From NCBI GenBank assembly GCA_002448715.1, contig DJZU01000015.1:1-14484 (forward strand): 14,484 bases of DNA. Direction: 5' to 3'. Origin of the DNA: Candidatus Neomicrothrix sp. UBA6944. GTDB taxonomy: Bacteria; Actinomycetota; Acidimicrobiia; Acidimicrobiales; Poriferisodalaceae. Made by a program: the position numbers and the translations under genes. Positions 13,175-14,484 of this stretch are shown in pieces; the first letter of the stretch is position 1, and each line of letters begins with the position of its first letter. The notes under the pieces are model-generated. The model saw only the letters and a list, made by a program, of their open reading frames with translations. It was not told the origin of the DNA and did no database searches.

Positions 13175-13417
13175 ATGGCGAACGTAACACTTCGACTTTT
13201 CGCTAGTGCCCGAGAAATAGCGGGCGCTGGGAGCATTGCGTATGAGGCAGATACGACACAAGAGCTGCTTGCGCGAGCAGAAGAGGACTTGGGAGAGGGC
13301 TTTTCGGAAATCTTGCGGATCAGTCGAATCTGGTTGAATGGAGAGCCCTTAGAAGGAGATTCTCCGATTACCGATGGGGATGAGGTTGCAGTACTTCCCC
13401 CTGTCTCGGGCGGTTGA
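13175..13417 (+). CDS. moaD: MoaD/ThiS-family sulfur carrier (molybdopterin synthase small subunit)
   Basis: Ubiquitin-like sulfur carrier of 80 residues. It starts ANVTLRLFASAREIAG and ends DGDEVAVLPPVSGG: the C-terminal Gly-Gly is adenylated and thiocarboxylated to donate sulfur, and VAVLPPVSGG is the usual MoaD ending (ThiS proteins tend to be shorter and lack PPVSGG). It acts with MoaE in molybdopterin synthesis, but no other moa gene is in the window, so a different sulfur-carrier role is possible. The ATG is 6 nt after TAGGAT and has no Shine-Dalgarno. The stop shares a base with the next gene's ATG (TGATG). Confidence 0.88.
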   Translation: MANVTLRLFASAREIAGAGSIAYEADTTQELLARAEEDLGEGFSEILRISRIWLNGEPLEGDSPITDGDEVAVLPPVSGG

Positions 13418-14163
13418 TGAGAAACTTCGTGCACAGGTTGGCTGCCCTATATGTAAAAAACCAAGTGCCCTTGACACTTCAGTCAGCAGCCACATTCGGC
13501 TTGTTGTTCGCGTTGTCAATTAGTGGGTTGACTTTCGGAGTGGCGATTAGTTGTCTGCTACTGGCTATTTCGGTTATACGGACCGATATATCAATCTTGC
13601 GCAATGGCCCTCCATTGACGCTGTTTTTGGTATTCGCCCTTAGTGGTCTTTTAAATGATCTACAGCTGTCGTTAATGGTTGGAATTGTCGCGTTTATAGC
13701 AACACCTGCGATTGCTGCCATAGGCAATAGAGGCCTGGCATCGCTGGGTGTACAAACAACGAGCATCTTGAGTGGGTGGTTCCCGGCGGGCCTATTGACC
13801 GTCAGTCTTACGATTCTGGCTAGTCGCGACCGATCTTTAGTAGCTCTGTTCCTAGGACTCATCTATTTTCATGATTTTGGTCTTCAACTTTGCGCGCGCT
13901 CCCCCTCGTTTAAGCGTTTCGCTCCGATTGCCGCTTGTGGGGGGACCCTTATTTTGCTGTGGACCGCGATTCAGGTATCTGTCTCGCCGATCCCGCATGG
14001 ATGGTTTTGGCCTTTTGCTGCACTTGTCGGATTCGCTACGCCGGTGAGTCGGATCTTCACGGAACTGCTAGTGGTTCCCAGGTGGGGAGCTCCGTGTTCG
14101 ATTGCTTCCTACACGCTGACCGGACCTATATGGACAGCAGCTGCATTGGGTTTAGTCCTCTAG
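13417..14163 (+). CDS. Polytopic membrane protein of unknown function
   Basis: Not recognised. The 248 residues are mostly hydrophobic with about seven or eight membrane segments and short loops. The central loops carry SRDRSLVALFLGLIYFHDFG and CARSPSFKRFAP, the only clearly hydrophilic stretches. LTGPIWTAAALGLVL closes the protein. There are no transporter signature, catalytic motif or extracellular domain that I can name. The ATG at 13417 overlaps the moaD stop by one base, so translation is coupled, and mshA starts 61 nt downstream on the same strand. The coupling with moaD suggests regular co-expression but does not reveal function. Confidence 0.75.
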   Translation: MRNFVHRLAALYVKNQVPLTLQSAATFGLLFALSISGLTFGVAISCLLLAISVIRTDISILRNGPPLTLFLVFALSGLLNDLQLSLMVGIVAFIATPAIAAIGNRGLASLGVQTTSILSGWFPAGLLTVSLTILASRDRSLVALFLGLIYFHDFGLQLCARSPSFKRFAPIAACGGTLILLWTAIQVSVSPIPHGWFWPFAALVGFATPVSRIFTELLVVPRWGAPCSIASYTLTGPIWTAAALGLVL

Positions 14164-14210
14164 AGATGAATTCAATTGATATTCGAGTGGAGTACTGGGG
14201 TTCAGTGGCA

Positions 14211-14216
14211 TACCTT
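14211..14216 (+). promoter_or_regulatory. -10 box of mshA, leaderless
   Basis: TACCTT ends 8 nt before the GTG at 14225, the same hexamer and distance as at serS. There is no Shine-Dalgarno. The -35 is unclear (TGGAGT at 14188-14193 is weak). Confidence 0.4.
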
Positions 14217-14224
14217 GGTCATTC

Positions 14225-14484
14225 GTGACGGAAGCCGAATCTAGCCATGGGTCCCATGAGTCGATCCGAAGGATCGGAGTGCTTTCGATGCACACGTCTC
14301 CGTTGGACCAACCCGGCCTTGGAGATAGCGGTGGCCTAAACGTTTACGTTCGTGAACTTGCCGCCTCTATGGCGAGCCGAGGAATTGGCTGCGACGTTTA
14401 TGTTCGTCGAACTTCACGACAAGTTCCTGAAGTAGTAGCGCTTGGGCCGGGGGTAAATGTAATTCAAATCGAAGCTGGCCCTTA
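14225..14484 (+). CDS. mshA: D-inositol-3-phosphate glycosyltransferase MshA (5' part only)
   Basis: First enzyme of mycothiol synthesis; transfers GlcNAc from UDP-GlcNAc to inositol 3-phosphate in the cytosol (GT-B fold, GT4). Only about 86 residues lie in the window; the frame is open to the end. IRRIGVLSMHTSPLDQPGLG and then DSGGLNVYVRELAASMASRG reproduce the N-terminal Rossmann block of MshA (HTSPxxQPGxGDxGGMNVY). Next come CDVYVRRTSR and PGVNVIQIEAGP, as in the family. The usual Met of GGMN is Leu. The GTG at 14225 gives a 14-residue hydrophilic lead before the first strand and sits 8 nt after TACCTT. A related GT4 enzyme is possible, but the HTSP block points to MshA. Confidence 0.88.
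   Translation, partial: MTEAESSHGSHESIRRIGVLSMHTSPLDQPGLGDSGGLNVYVRELAASMASRGIGCDVYVRRTSRQVPEVVALGPGVNVIQIEAGP

Noticed and set aside
13090..13434. N-terminal extension of the histidine phosphatase over moaD
   Set aside because: It is antisense to moaD and would put the RHG loop more than 100 residues from the start; the family has it within the first ten or so.

Overview
The window looks like a chromosomal segment of an actinobacterium of roughly balanced GC, most likely from the class Acidimicrobiia. The lineage markers are a WhiB-family regulator, the mycothiol gene mshA, an Orn-type oligoribonuclease, an actinobacterial aa3-type oxidase operon, and many start codons placed directly after a -10 box (leaderless mRNAs). 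The phylum is well supported. The class is an inference from overall gene character. No mobile element, CRISPR array or prophage is visible.

Layout. Positions 2-2991 (+) hold the end of a cytochrome c oxidase operon: ctaD (5' end outside the window), ctaE and a small subunit IV. serS follows at 3059-4315 (+) and its stop overlaps that of a convergent pair of fluoride-channel genes (crcB x2, 4308-4975, -). pdxH (5014-5661, +) is divergent from the crcB pair. A tightly coupled minus-strand operon at 5671-7716 encodes a TlpA-like thioredoxin, CcdA and a poly-gamma-glutamate-hydrolase-family protein. Position 7921-8250 (-) is a WhiB7-type regulator with a long structured leader. An MBL-fold hydrolase (8718-9806, -) and orn (9829-10383, -) follow, with dut (10459-10896, +) divergent from orn. 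Next come a small basic protein, ybaK (11216-11692, +) and tRNA-Lys(UUU) (11695-11767, -). The stretch 11768-12480 is poorly resolved and probably holds small genes. The last part holds a histidine phosphatase (12502-13089, -), moaD with a coupled membrane protein (13175-14163, +), and the start of mshA (14225 to the window end, +).

How the parts relate. Most genes are housekeeping: respiration, serine charging, PLP synthesis, proofreading of tRNA-Pro, dUTP removal and nanoRNA turnover. Redox is a recurring theme: an oxidase that needs cytochrome c, a CcdA/TlpA thiol relay, mycothiol synthesis, and an Fe-S WhiB protein.

The most interesting element is the whiB leader (about 8251-8445, read on the minus strand). 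It contains a short upstream ORF, a 13-bp terminator hairpin followed by a T-run, and a 9-nt copy of the terminator's 3' arm inside the uORF that could form a competing antiterminator. This is the logic of ribosome-controlled attenuation known for mycobacterial whiB7, apparently in a distant actinobacterial class. A second pattern is the repeated TANNNT box lying 6-8 nt before ATG/GTG at seven to eight genes, while genes inside operons use Shine-Dalgarno sites or overlaps.
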